NCBI RefSeq assembly: GCF_030867145.1
Contig: NC_134419.1
Span: 75,573,403 to 75,637,402, forward strand
Length of the DNA stretch: 64,000 nt
Origin: Opisthocomus hoazin
Taxonomy: Eukaryota; Chordata; Aves; Opisthocomiformes; Opisthocomidae
Reading direction: 5' to 3'
Under the pieces are notes generated by a model. That model was not told the origin of the DNA and did no database searches. It worked only from the letters and a program-made list of their open reading frames with translations. Below are positions 13,157 to 25,000 of this stretch, in pieces; positions within the stretch are counted from its first letter, which is position 1, and the number at the start of each line of letters is the position of its first letter. The translations under genes and the position numbers were made by a program.

Positions 13157-14708
13157 TATATTTGGCATGATTTTATTCATTTAAAATTGTGAATTGTGTA
13201 AATTGCAAATCTAATCATCAGCCTGAGATAAGGTTTATAGCAACAAAGCCAGCAGAGCTGTCAGGGTGCAACACAAGAGAAGCACGGTGAAGGCAGAAGT
13301 GAATCTAGAGCCTGATTGTCTCTTTCTGCTCTCCTCCACCCGCTTCAGAGGTGGTGACTGGGAGCAAGAACTGGTGTTGCGTGTTTAGGAAAGGTCTTCT
13401 GGTCTGGGATGCTCAGCATATGCTACTGGTGGCAAGTCTGCAACACTGACAGGAGTGTGGAAAGGAGATGTGTTATGTTTTGTGTAAGATACTGGAGGAG
13501 AAAGCAGCTCGGTAAACACTTCACACTTTGGGTTTCACAGGGGTGTTATCCTGTAAAAATTCTAAGGTAATCAGATACCACCAGCTATAACACAGGAATC
13601 CATATTTGTGTGCAAACTGAACTCTTCCCTTGTCTCTCCAGAATGTCTTTTTTAACTGGTTTTTGTTTTGTTCTGGTTTTTAACTTACAAGCCATGCCTA
13701 AAGAATAAACTCTTGCTCTGGCTTTTGAACACAAGCTAAAACCTTTCTCTTGATCAAGTCAGTAAAGACAGATTATAAGAAAGTAATTTAGTTTTAGAAC
13801 AAATGAGACAATTTACTCACCACTTACAGAGAGCAGACTGAGGTACAAAGTTCTGACCAGTTGCCACTAGGTACCACAAAGGTGGTCTGTTGTACTGTTT
13901 GTTCTGCTGCTGGCAATTAACTAATTAACTTCTTCTGAAATACAACTGAAGCTGCTAAGCTAATAATTGTCATGTTGTTCTTACTTGCAGGTTTCTAATC
14001 CACAGCTTCTAGAAGAGACACGACATCTGGTGAGTGTTCACATTTCTTTAACTGATCATTCTAAGAACTGGGTATTTACTGGTAAGCACATTTTGCTTTT
14101 GTTTGATGCAGTGGGAAAAAGACAACATTTATTCAAAGAGAATGGAAAAGTGCTACGTTGTAGTTCATCAGATGATGTAGATGATTTTGGAGGACTCAAA
14201 TGTTGTGAAACCATCTTAAAAAAGAGTGTGAGGTGTGCAATTCAGAATTATCACTGAATGAAAGTCAAACTCCCTCACCCTATCTCATTGCTTAGCAAAT
14301 CACGTTGCGAGCAGATCTAAATTTTGGACACCCTTTCAGAAATTCATCACAGAAGAACAAAGTGTCCCTCACAGGTGCCTGCTTAGACTCTCTAGCAGTC
14401 ATTCTCAGGGAACACAGCCCTCCTTAAAATGTTGTGCCACTCCAAAGATTCACTGAACCTGCACAGAACAAATGGCCATTTCCATCGTTCTTATAAAAAT
14501 CTGGCCTCTGTATCTTATTGTTTAATCATGGTGCAAGTACAGCGTAGCATCAGAGGGGTGTTTGCCTGCTCCAAGTACCACGTCAGGCTGCATAAATGGC
14601 CCTTTTCTGCAGAATAGCATTTTCTCAAGTCTTGGCCTTTTTGCAATGCAGATCTGCAGGTGGCACAAGTGTAGGGTTCGACGCAGGGCAGTGTGCAATT
14701 TACCGCGG

Positions 14709-15036
14709 CTCCGTCGTTGCTAGAAATATCTCTGTGGCTGGAGAATGGCAGAAATCAATGTGAGGGACATGTTGAACTTTTTTACAAAGGACACTGCGGA
14801 ACAGTCTGCGATGATTTCTGGGATGTTAGTGATGTTCAGGACATCTGCAGACAGCTTGGGTGTGGGCAGCTCAGCTCAGCACCAGGAGCTGCTGAGTTTG
14901 GGGAAGGTTTGGAGTTATTTTCCCAAGTGATGTGTGGTGCTGAGGATATGAAGCTTATGTGGGGCAGTGCTCCCACAATGGATAGTCAAGACATAACTGT
15001 GGCCACAATGAAGATGTTGATGCTATCTGTTCAGGT
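14709..15036 (+). pseudogene. Broken SRCR exon 5 of the upstream array
   Basis: Open first half: [47 protein letters not shown] frameshift near 14950 separates it from the true ending, which in another frame reads GQCSHNGWSRHNCGHNEDVD then AICSG and abuts a gtac donor. The frame stays open across the shift by chance but then loses the last cysteines. A possible linker relic (GSEE then a stop) follows an acceptor at 15238. Confidence 0.85.
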
Positions 15037-16847
15037 ACTTGCTGCTTTATTTTATTCATTTCAAGAATTTCCCATAAGATGCATTTCAGAGTACAGCTTA
15101 AAAATCACTAGGAGTTGAGCCCATGATGCAAAATAATTTCCTGCTACACTTCTGTGGACTACCTGAGACCTAAAAAACAAATCTCATACCTGTTTGCCAG
15201 CTCAACTCCTCACTTTTCTCTGTGGTTGTTCTTACAGGATCTGAAGAATAAACAGAGGAGATGAAGATGTACATTACCTTTAAGCCTAGTAAATTGCTGA
15301 GGAATCTACGAGAAATCTCAGCAGGTGCTTTCACCTGACTGATCCTCAGTCTCCATGAGATCCGGATTTCTCAGCGAGGAATGACAAGGAAAGCCTCTTT
15401 GAAATGAATGTTTTTCTATAAAAAACTCCAAGTCTCAGTGATTTCATCTGCTAATTACCTGAGATTCACCAGGCTGACTATTTTGCGTCTTCTGTTCTTG
15501 ACCTTTAGTTCAAGTAGCAGAATACAAACTGTTTCTGTTCTCTTGCCTCGACAGCCTCCACTTGGATTGATGTACCCAGTAAGAAAAACTGAGACAAACT
15601 TTGTTAACTTGACTGACACAGGATTCCACAATCTGGAATCAGAAAGGGGAAGCCAGGTGTCCTCCATTGCAGACATCTACTCAGTCCACTTTACACCATA
15701 AGTCTCCTCAGAGAAGTAGTGTTGCTGTTATCCTCCTGTCACCCCATGTCTTTTTACCTCAGCTAACAGTGCTGTTTGTTCACATCAAAACACTCTTTAG
15801 AAAATAGTGTCTTTATATGATCCATTTAGCAATAAATCTGTCCTGCCATAATCTCGCTTTATATGCATTCTGTTAGAAAACTATCGGTCTTGGGCTTTAA
15901 TTCTCTCCTCATGCTTGGAAACAATCAGGTATTCAAATCAACTGAAAATAAGCCTGATTATAAGCAGATTGATCCAGAGGAAACATTCTCATGACTAGAG
16001 ATTCAGCACAATTCACGCTAATACATGGAGGTAGGATAGTCAGAAATGTTTTCCATGCATACCTAAGGCACCCGTATTGACTGACATGGATACAAGCAGA
16101 TGTGGTCACAAATAAGTAATAAATGCTCCCACTGCATAACATTGCTTACTGTGCATCCTTCTTTTTTCCATACCAATTCTCTAACTGCATTAGTTGCCCA
16201 AAATTTCACACTGAAATGGGATATCTGCTTTTTCCTGTGGTTCCTGTAGAGAGCACACTCGTGCCTTGCCAAGCCCTCACCCTGTCACCACCACCCAGCG
16301 CCGGGGCAGACAGGCACACGGGGCAGGAGAAGGAGCCACTCCAAGCTGTCCCACCGAAGCACTCCTTGCTCCTGTACAGCTCCCATTCCTACCACGTGTG
16401 TGTTTGCACAGCCTTACACGTGCAAGCCTGCACTGTGGAAAATATCAGTGTACAGGGAAAAAAGATCTACACACCTCTTTATGTGCACTTTTTTCCTCTT
16501 ACATACGAGCCACTGAGGACTCACACAGGGAAGAAAGTTTTCCTAATTAATTGATGTGTTTAGCCTGATTGTTTCTTGTTGTTAATTTTCTCTACCGATT
16601 CATCTTCCCTATTTTGATAATTATTCATTTCATCATCTTTTATTAGTAAGCAATAAAACAAAGCTAGGTCAGCATCAGTTCCATTTATCATTATTATTTC
16701 CAGTAAATGTGTATCAGGATTTGATGGAGCTTTGCACCTACATCTAGTACATTCAGTAACAGCTATCTTATGAATCAAGACCCAGAGTACTACTGCATTT
16801 ATTTCCTGAGGAAACTCAAAGAGCCAGACCCCTTCTCTTAGCTCTCT

Positions 16848-16912
16848 CGGAGGTGCCACTGAGGCTGATGGACAGTGGGAACCATGCAAGGGCCCTGCTG
16901 AAGTCCCTCACT
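16848..16912 (+). pseudogene. Short SRCR N-terminal remnant
   Basis: A tctcggaggtgccactgaggctgatggacagtgg stretch resembles the start of an SRCR exon (VPLRLMDSG, compare LRLVNG in the intact domains). The similarity fades within about 60 bases, so this is a weak call supported mainly by its position in line with five other relics. Confidence 0.4.
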
Positions 16913-19900
16913 AGGAGTCTAAAATGACATAAAAAATCCTTCAGTTTTCTGCAGGCACAGTTCCCAGTGTTTTCTCCAGAGAAGCATTTGTGAATTTCCC
17001 TTGTCAATTTTTTTCCTTAATTGAATACTATTCATGAGGACTATCAAAAGAATTGAATAAATTTAAATCAGTGGAAACACTGGCTCACAGTACTCCTCTC
17101 TGCTCTTCTGTGATTTGAGCTTTGATGACTTTAATTTGTGAGTTGATGAGGTTGGGGTTTGGTCACTTATGTGCTGGGTTTTGTGTTGTGTCTGTGCACT
17201 TTTTTTAATCAGTAAGGTATTGATTTTCCATATTTGGAGATGATTGAATCAAAATCCTCAGAAGTTGTTATGGTCTCTCCAAACTCTCAGGAGATAAAGG
17301 TCTAAAGAGAAATGTAGCTTTCATAAATGAATCTTCTTTCTTGCAGGAATCAGACTTTGACAGAGTTAGCATTTGTTTAGACAGTGTGCTTCAACCCCCA
17401 TTTCTTTGATTGCGTTGATTCTACTGTCAAAATCTACTTAAAAGACATCTAAAGGCAGTATTGGGCACAGCTCACTCCCTGGCACCCCCAATGCCCAAGA
17501 AGGCCACTTCCATTTTTGTAATAACAAATGCTCAGAGGGTGCTGGGGACAGTCAATGGCACCGGTGGTACTCTGCGTGACCCTTACACAGGGTACTTCCT
17601 GAGACTGAAGGGATTTGCTAGAAGCTGAGAAAACCTCTTTATTAAGACTATACCACTGTCCACATGAAAACGAAAAGCAGGAAAAGCTGCAGGAACGCAG
17701 CACACGCCAAGATAAGCAACCTGTGTTGATACAAAGCCTTAGCTGGGTAACAGGATGAAATGACCTGTCCTACTCTGCACGGAGCCAAGATCACCACTAC
17801 CCATTTACATTGGCACAGCTCTCTCTCTGACAAAGATTTTCCCTCGCAGGATTCACAGGGGTGGCCTGGGGCTTCCAGGGGCTGGACGGTGACTTCCTTA
17901 TCCCAAGGCAATCCTCCCATGGGACTGGGAAGTCTGACGCAGCTCTCAATACCCAGCTTTGTCCACCAAAGACGGCTTCACAAGTCAAGCTTCCTCTTTA
18001 CTTTAGCAACAAGTTCATCATAAACATGGTAAACCTGTTTGAAGGTTACGTTATCGGGGATATGATTTACCTCACCTGCTTTGCCCTTTTCTCTGTACAT
18101 TCTTCAGTGTTCAGAAACACCTTTCACTTCAGAATTTATCAGGGTCGAGTTTAGTGGAATGGCTGGCAGGGAGAAAACTTGAAAAAAGAACACCTTGAAA
18201 GAATATGCCTCTTAATTATAAGTAAAAATATTCAATTATAACTGAGAATGTGTATAATTATTTAATTATAATTGAGAATGTGTCTGGACAGCTAAGCAAC
18301 AAATATTGGGGCACTACACAGCTTCATACAGATGTCATGGGTAAGTAACAGCAGCAGCGAATATACAGCAGCATGAGTCTTAATAGGAGTAAGAAACCAG
18401 ACACATACCCAGGGTCTCCAACCCTCAGCAGAATATTGCATTTCCAGACGCAGACCATACCACAAAGCTCTACAACAGCTATTCAACATCCTTTGTGGCA
18501 CGCCCTCTGCACCCAGGCCTGCAGAGATAGGTGTGTACACAGGACTATGACTGCTGTTATCGGATAACTCTGCTGTCCCTGAGGCGGCAGGGACCGGGGC
18601 TGGGAAAAGTAGGAAAAAGGCAATGTTTGGCTCCTCTGCTTGCTCACTTTTTCTTGTGCCTCTTTTCCACCTTGCCGCTCTTTGGCAACATACTATTTCA
18701 CTCCCATGTTTTTTCCAGGTGGTTTTCAAAATAGAAAAAATAAGGAACCTTCACTTACACGTACATCTTGAAGGCCTCAAAAGAGGTTGAAGTTGGTTCT
18801 TCTTTGCTTTTCAAAACAAAAGGTAAAACTGGTGAAACAAAGCATGAGATTTCTTCTGAAATCAATGTTTTGGCTTGTCTTTCTGTTTAAATAGATCATT
18901 TTTCATCATGCTTCAGAAGACGCTATTTTTTAAACAGCTAAGCAGGTCCTTACCAAAGGTATTTCATGACCTAAGAGGACTATTTCCCATGTCTCCCCAG
19001 GTCAGCTCTGAAGGGGCAGATGAGTCAACTTGCGTGGGGATCCAGGTTTTGGCATGCTGGTCCCTCAGCCCCACCAGCTGAGAGCTGCCAGGGCTGTTCC
19101 TGTCTGGCACTGCAGACACCTTCGCTATGGTAGGGCACTAGACATGACCATTACCAGACTGTTGGGAACGTGATGGGTTCATCAAAAACCAGGATTTTTT
19201 GCATAAAAAGTCTTCTCAAAAGCGCAGTAAGTATATTTAAAAAAAAAAACTAATGCCTTACTATAGCATGGGGAAAAGTGCACCATTTTGCGAGTTCACA
19301 CATATCAGTCATTTCTTTTTTTCAGTGAAGATGAAATACAAATAAATATTTGTACAAGTAATACATGTAGAGAGAAAGGCAGTCAGTCCTAGTTTACTCC
19401 TTCAAAGATACTTCAGTGAAATCCTTTACAAATATTAGATATGCGAGCTATCAGGTATCATGGCTTATAACCTCTTTAAGTGACAACCAGTGAAGAGCTG
19501 CAAGGGAAGATGAAATTAGATGGATGCCTGAGGTGGGCCAGAGTTTCTCCTGATCTCTGGGCAGAGACAGATCCTCCAGCCTCGGCAGGAGACAGGTGAG
19601 GAATGGAAACAACTGTCCTGCTGTTTGTAGCTGTCTCTTTTTCTCACGTCTATTTTCACCTCTGCTTACTTTTAAAGGTATTTGTTGAAGTGGAGGCCTC
19701 TTTATGGACCTCCCAAAGCACGGCGTTGCCAGACCACCTCACGGGGACGCGCTCGCTCCCCAAGGACAGTGCCTCGCTGCCCTCCAGTGGCAAGAGCCTC
19801 CAGAACAGCAGCTTTCCCGTTGCTTTTAGCCCTTAAACTGTGTTAGACCCACATCCTTATGGGAATTATAACACTAATTTTCCAAGAAAATCAGATGATG

Positions 19901-21950
19901 AAATGCCTTTGGTGAGCTTACTTTTGTTTGCAAATGCTGGAGAAGTTGCCCGGTCAGAGCTGCAGAGCAGTGTGACTTCGTGGAGGACTTGCCCTTTAGC
20001 AGAAGGTGTCGTATGGAGAATACGTCACATATACAAACATACATACTGCTGTGTATGCATACACGTACCCCTGACTACATACCCCTGACTTTATGTATGC
20101 TACTTCCCCAATATTCATATGTTGTATTTCACAATACAAAACATGTTTCACTACAGACAAACACTTTGTTTTCTACAAGCAAATTTCGATAGATTTCTTT
20201 AAGGAGATGTTCTGGGAAACAGCTTTGCTATTGCAAGGCCACAAAGGTCAGCCCTACTGTCATCACAGCTGGTTCCTGCCACACAGGATTAGTTTGCTTG
20301 CTTAGCTCTGGACTGAAGATTTATCACCTCCTTTCTGATGGCACCTTCAATGTCCGTGACGGAATCTGCAATGTTTAACATGGAGGCCGGTTGTTCTTTG
20401 TCACCTATCACTACAGATTAGCTGTACAAACCTTCTGTCCCTGCTAGCATTTGTACCTACCACCATTACTTCTTCAGTGTGGTGTGAAATAGCCTAAGGT
20501 GAGACCCAGCCTCAAGAGGTAAGAGTAGGGCAGTGGAGTCCTCAGCCCTCTGCATGTCCACAGGGACTAACGGGTTCTCTGGGACCTGTTTTATAAAAGA
20601 GACTGAGGAATGGTGAAAATGCAAATATTGATGCTTCTTCATAGTCCAGGTATTTTCATTGAGCCATGTTCCTCATATTTTCCTACCCCTATACTGAGGC
20701 CCCAAATAGAGGTGCACTGAAATGCCACTGATTAAGAGCTTAGTTTATAAACAGATTAGATGTCTGCACTAGGTAATGTGAGTTATGTCCCCAGTTTCCA
20801 TTAACACCCATGCTCCATCTGCATAGATTTCTTGGACAAGCAGCTTTACTGCTGAGCACGCTGTTTGGCTGAGTCACCAGACTGACACATCAGCTATTTC
20901 TACAGGACTCTACATTTCCTAGAGAGAATATTGTTGAAAGTCCAGCAGCAGCCAAAGAAGAAATAGGTTCATTGTAAGAGGGATCTGAAATGCACTGCAA
21001 TGACACATGCGTATCAGACAGCTGTGCCTTCTGTGTGACATTATTCAGATCCAAACCTTAAAATCCAGAGCACTTAGATCTGGGTCAAATCACAAGATAT
21101 GTTTGTTTGTCATTGTTTGGAGAATAAAGTCTTAATGAGATTTCAATTGGAGTTTTGGACTGTTTCTAAAATTTCTTTTTCACTCAGAAGTGAAAAATAT
21201 TTGTATAAAATAGCTTAACTGCTGCCAGGAAAGACAACTGGTCTTGCCCCTCTGCTTTTACATACAGGTTCCATGACTTGCACAGTTTCAGCTTAATTTA
21301 GCACCCCCTGGCCCCATCTCGCTCCATTTCCTTGGCTGCTATAGTATAGCCCTACTTATTTACCCCCAGACCAGTTCTTCTTACCCAACCATACCACGGC
21401 CAACTTCTCTTACAGCCGTTATATTGGTCTGTAGGCTGCAAGTGAGATAAAGTAACTGCAGATCTGAAACATACTGGAGGAACCTAGTCCCAGGTTAAAG
21501 AGGAGTCAGAGAAATATGAAGAAGCATAGAAACTGCTTCTTAGAGGAGTAATCTGTAGCAGACAGAGAGAATTTGGTTGAGACTTCCCTGACATTGTAGG
21601 ATGCTAACCTTCTTTTGGCACTATTCTCATACGATTTTAATCTGATTTAGTATGGTTCTAAATTGGAAACTGACTTAACTGGTGGTACAACCTCATCTCC
21701 AAAAGTAAACCACTGCTTCCTGGAACAAGCACATCATCATCACATGGCCACAAAGGTGCCTGGGGAGTGTTTGGGAAGGTCTCGGTAGCCAGTCCGGAAC
21801 AGCACTGAGATCTGGATCTACTTATCCGGATGTCTGGATATACCCTGTGAAATGAAAATATTCAGTAAATCACTTCCTTGGCATTGATCTGGAAGCTGAG
21901 GAAGAAAGATCAAATTTCAGAGCACACATCTTTGGTGTAGACCAGAACTC
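16913..21950. other. Gene-poor stretch between relic array and live gene
   Basis: No SRCR text, no CR1 3' end and no convincing exon seen. Open frames are short. A two-copy 30-bp tandem repeat sits at 18231-18290. An ORF starting at 19603 has a hydrophobic N-terminus but no following domain or matching splice phase, and I do not call it a gene. Confidence 0.5.
18231..18290. repeat. 30-bp AT-rich tandem repeat, two copies
   Basis: The unit ttcaattataactgagaatg with following bases occurs at 18231 and again, with three substitutions, at 18261. The period is exactly 30 bp. Confidence 0.8.
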
Positions 21951-21956
21951 CTTCAG

Positions 21957-21964
21957 TATAAATT
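21957..21964 (+). promoter_or_regulatory. Candidate TATA box of the SRCR gene
   Basis: TATAAATT lies 42 bases before the ATG at 21999. If used, transcription would begin about 10-15 bases before the start codon, giving a very short 5' UTR. An untranslated upstream exon cannot be excluded. Confidence 0.4.
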
Positions 21965-21998
21965 CTGAAACTGCATTGGGTTAGGACAGACAACCGCA

Positions 21999-22068
21999 AT
22001 GAAAATGAACCTTCAAGTGAGACTCACCTGGCTGCTTCTGTTAAGTCCTACTCTTCTATTTGAAGCAG
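21999..22068 (+). other. Signal-peptide exon of the SRCR gene
   Basis: ATG at 21999 opens [20 protein letters not shown], followed by FEAG and a GT donor at 22069 after one base of the next codon. Basic residue, hydrophobic core and small residues form a typical secretory signal. A second ATG two codons later could also start. It joins in phase 1 to the exon at 23751. Confidence 0.75.
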
Positions 22069-25000
22069 GTACTGTGTCTAAAATTTTTTCATGCTTGCAG
22101 GGAAACATTACAGACAGAATCAGTTACTAACATAGACGGGCTTGCTGGGAAAGAGTGGCAAAGAGCATCCTAGGATACTGCTAACAAGATATGTACGATA
22201 AAATTAATGGTTTAATTTGTCCTCTAATTCAAAGATTCATATCAAAGTCATAGGTTACATTTCAAAATACAACCTGTGAAGGTTGTAGGCTGAAAAAGGC
22301 TGAAGAATATTTTCTTTGTATCTCTTCTGTGAGGGGAATAGTTCAGGGAAGCGAAAGAGAGAAAAAGAAACACAGAGCAGCCTGCCAGACCCAGGCGAAA
22401 ATATACCTTACTGCAGTGACATATTCCTTCAAACTTTAAACAACAGTAACCTCAAACCCTCCTTATAATCTTGCTAGCTTGAATGAGACACTTTGATCTT
22501 CTATTATCAGCATGGGCACCATGAATAAAGACTTGTCCATCCCTTATAAAAAGAGATAATTTCATAGAGTGTAGATTAAAATGTTGGCTGTATCGAGTTA
22601 TTTATAAGACAAGAACAAAGGCAGACCAGAGGGAAGTCCAGCATCGAAGAGGACTAAGCTGCGTTTCAAGAAGCTGGTCAAACCCCAGAACCCCAGCAAC
22701 CCTATAGTCTTTGTTCTGATTCAATAGGTTCACTTTTGTCTTTGATTTGACCTTGTATAGAATGGATTAACTTTGAATGGAAAAATCACTAAGGATCCTG
22801 TCTTGGAAACAAAAGACTTCAGTATCCCTACAGTAAAAGTCTGTTAAAGTGAGTGTCTGAAGATCAAATACCAATTTGAAAAAAAGAAAAAGAATCTCCA
22901 AATGAAATTTCTCCTGATTTTAGTGATTGAAACCAGCACAGCTCTTCAGAGCATGCTAATTCTGAAATAGCAAGGATATTATTTTTAAAAGCTACCATTT
23001 GAAAACATTGCTTTTACCTTTGACTGCCTAAATCCTTTTTTCTTTCAGTGAATATAAGTTGGTTTTCAAAGGTATTTATGTGACTAAAACTGGAGATTAT
23101 CAAAACCACACGATCAGACCACAGGCTTGTATTCTGGTTTGGAAGACCATTTCATCCGCTGGTATCTGAACCATGATGCCATGGTCTGGTCTAATCAAAC
23201 ATTTTTAAGTACTGTCAGCAGTATATAGCGTATTCTTCACTGCAGAGTTAGACAAAGTCAGGCTTCCCATGCAGACCTGAGCAGGCATTTGCAAAGAGAG
23301 TGGTTTAAGCTAAGGCGCTGGGCTGTCAGCCAAAACAACTGTCATAGTTAGCACAGACCAATGGTCCACAGCCTCCCCTGCTATCGTGGCAACCACATAT
23401 GGCAAAGGCGAGTAACCTTTCAACTGTCCCAGGGAAATCTGGCAGAGCTCAACCCCCAGAAGCCCATGACTTCCCTGGAGGGGAAGGATGTACACGAGGA
23501 TTTCTGGGGTCGGATCCCTGTGCTCTTTGTGCTGCCATGAAATAAGGTCCTCTACAGTCTTCTTCCACTGAACTATGAGGGAATGAACGTGTCATTCCAG
23601 GTACAGGGAGGAACTGCAGAATTGCTTTGAAAATACACCATGTACCAACACTTACTGCATCTAACTCTATCAACACATAGCTAAATATAAACTATATCTA
23701 TAACTGTGATATGTTACATCAGTGCTAATATTCTTTCTTATCTGCCACAGCACATGGTAGCTTGTGGAACTCACAGGAACTTGAAAACTCACTATGGAAA
23801 AAATTTTCAGATTGGATAACAGAGAAATTTAGACCCAAAGGTAAGAAGTTGAGACATGGTCCTGAGTGAGAACATACCTGGCACAGCTGCAGAGCTACAC
23901 GAGCCAGCTCTGGGTGAGCTGGTTATCGCACCAGCACAGCTGACGATCACTTACGGTGATAGATCAGGTCCTGTACGCAGCAGAGCCATCTGGGCAGGGC
24001 TGGATTAACCATGCCGATTCAGGCTCCGCTGCTCAGCAACCTGCCCTGTACTGCTGTGCGCGCTGCAAGTGTTCCCCAGTAAGCCCCGGGTATGGGGACA
24101 CAGAAAGATGGGACAGCCCATCCATTCACACATGGGGATGCAAGCTTAGACGTAAGAATTTTAGATATCCCAGGAATAAACAAATTGAGATGTTTTTCCA
24201 GCTGAACATGAGGAAGAACTTCTTCACTCTGAGGGTGATGGAGCCCTGGCCCAGGCTGCCCAGGGAGGTTGTGGAGTCTCCTTCTCTGGAGATATTCAAG
24301 ACCCTTCTGGACAAGGTCCTATTCAGTGTGCTGTAGGTGACCCTGCTTCGGCAGGAGGGTTGGACTAGATGACCCACAGAGGTCCCTTCCAACCCCTACC
24401 ATTCTGTGATTCTGTGATTCTGTGATTCTGTTTACCAGTTAATTTCTGCTTTGGTTTCAGAAGATCCACAGTTGCGACTGGTATCTGGAGGGGACCAGTG
24501 CTCCGGGAGGGTTGAAGTTTACCATGAAGGCAAATGGGGCACAGTCTGTGATGATTTCTTCAGTCTGGTCAGTGGCAGTGTTGTATGCAGACAACTTGGC
24601 TGTGGTGAAGTTGTTACGGTCTTGGGATGGTCTTACTTTGGCCCTGGCAGTGGAGACATCCAGCTGGATGACGTGAAGTGTAAAGGAACCGAATCTTACC
24701 TTTGGGACTGTCAGCACGCCGGCTGGGGCACACATAACTGTGAACACAACGAGGATGTCAGCGTCATCTGTTCAGGTAAAAAAAAATAAAAATTAAAACG
24801 TTATGCACCCTTAAAAATCTCTTTGGATTTTCCTGTTGGCCATAAATGCAAGAAACTTCACAGTAGATCTTGGAAATGAGACTAGAGGTGAAATATGTGC
24901 GTGCAGAGGCTCCTTGTATTTAGTCTGGTCTGCGTCATCGAGGAATAAAAGGATGTCCTGGCCAAAATACCAAGATTGGTAGCAGCAAGCACTGAGTATG

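Noticed and set aside
15563-15586. Possible 24-base linker exon (STWIDVP) after the last broken SRCR exon
   Set aside because: Splice-like ends and phase fit, but 24 bases is too little evidence in a decayed region.
19603-19836. Open frame with hydrophobic start as a signal-peptide exon
   Set aside because: The hydrophobic stretch contains His and Ser residues, no donor fits the phase-1 pattern, and no domain follows.
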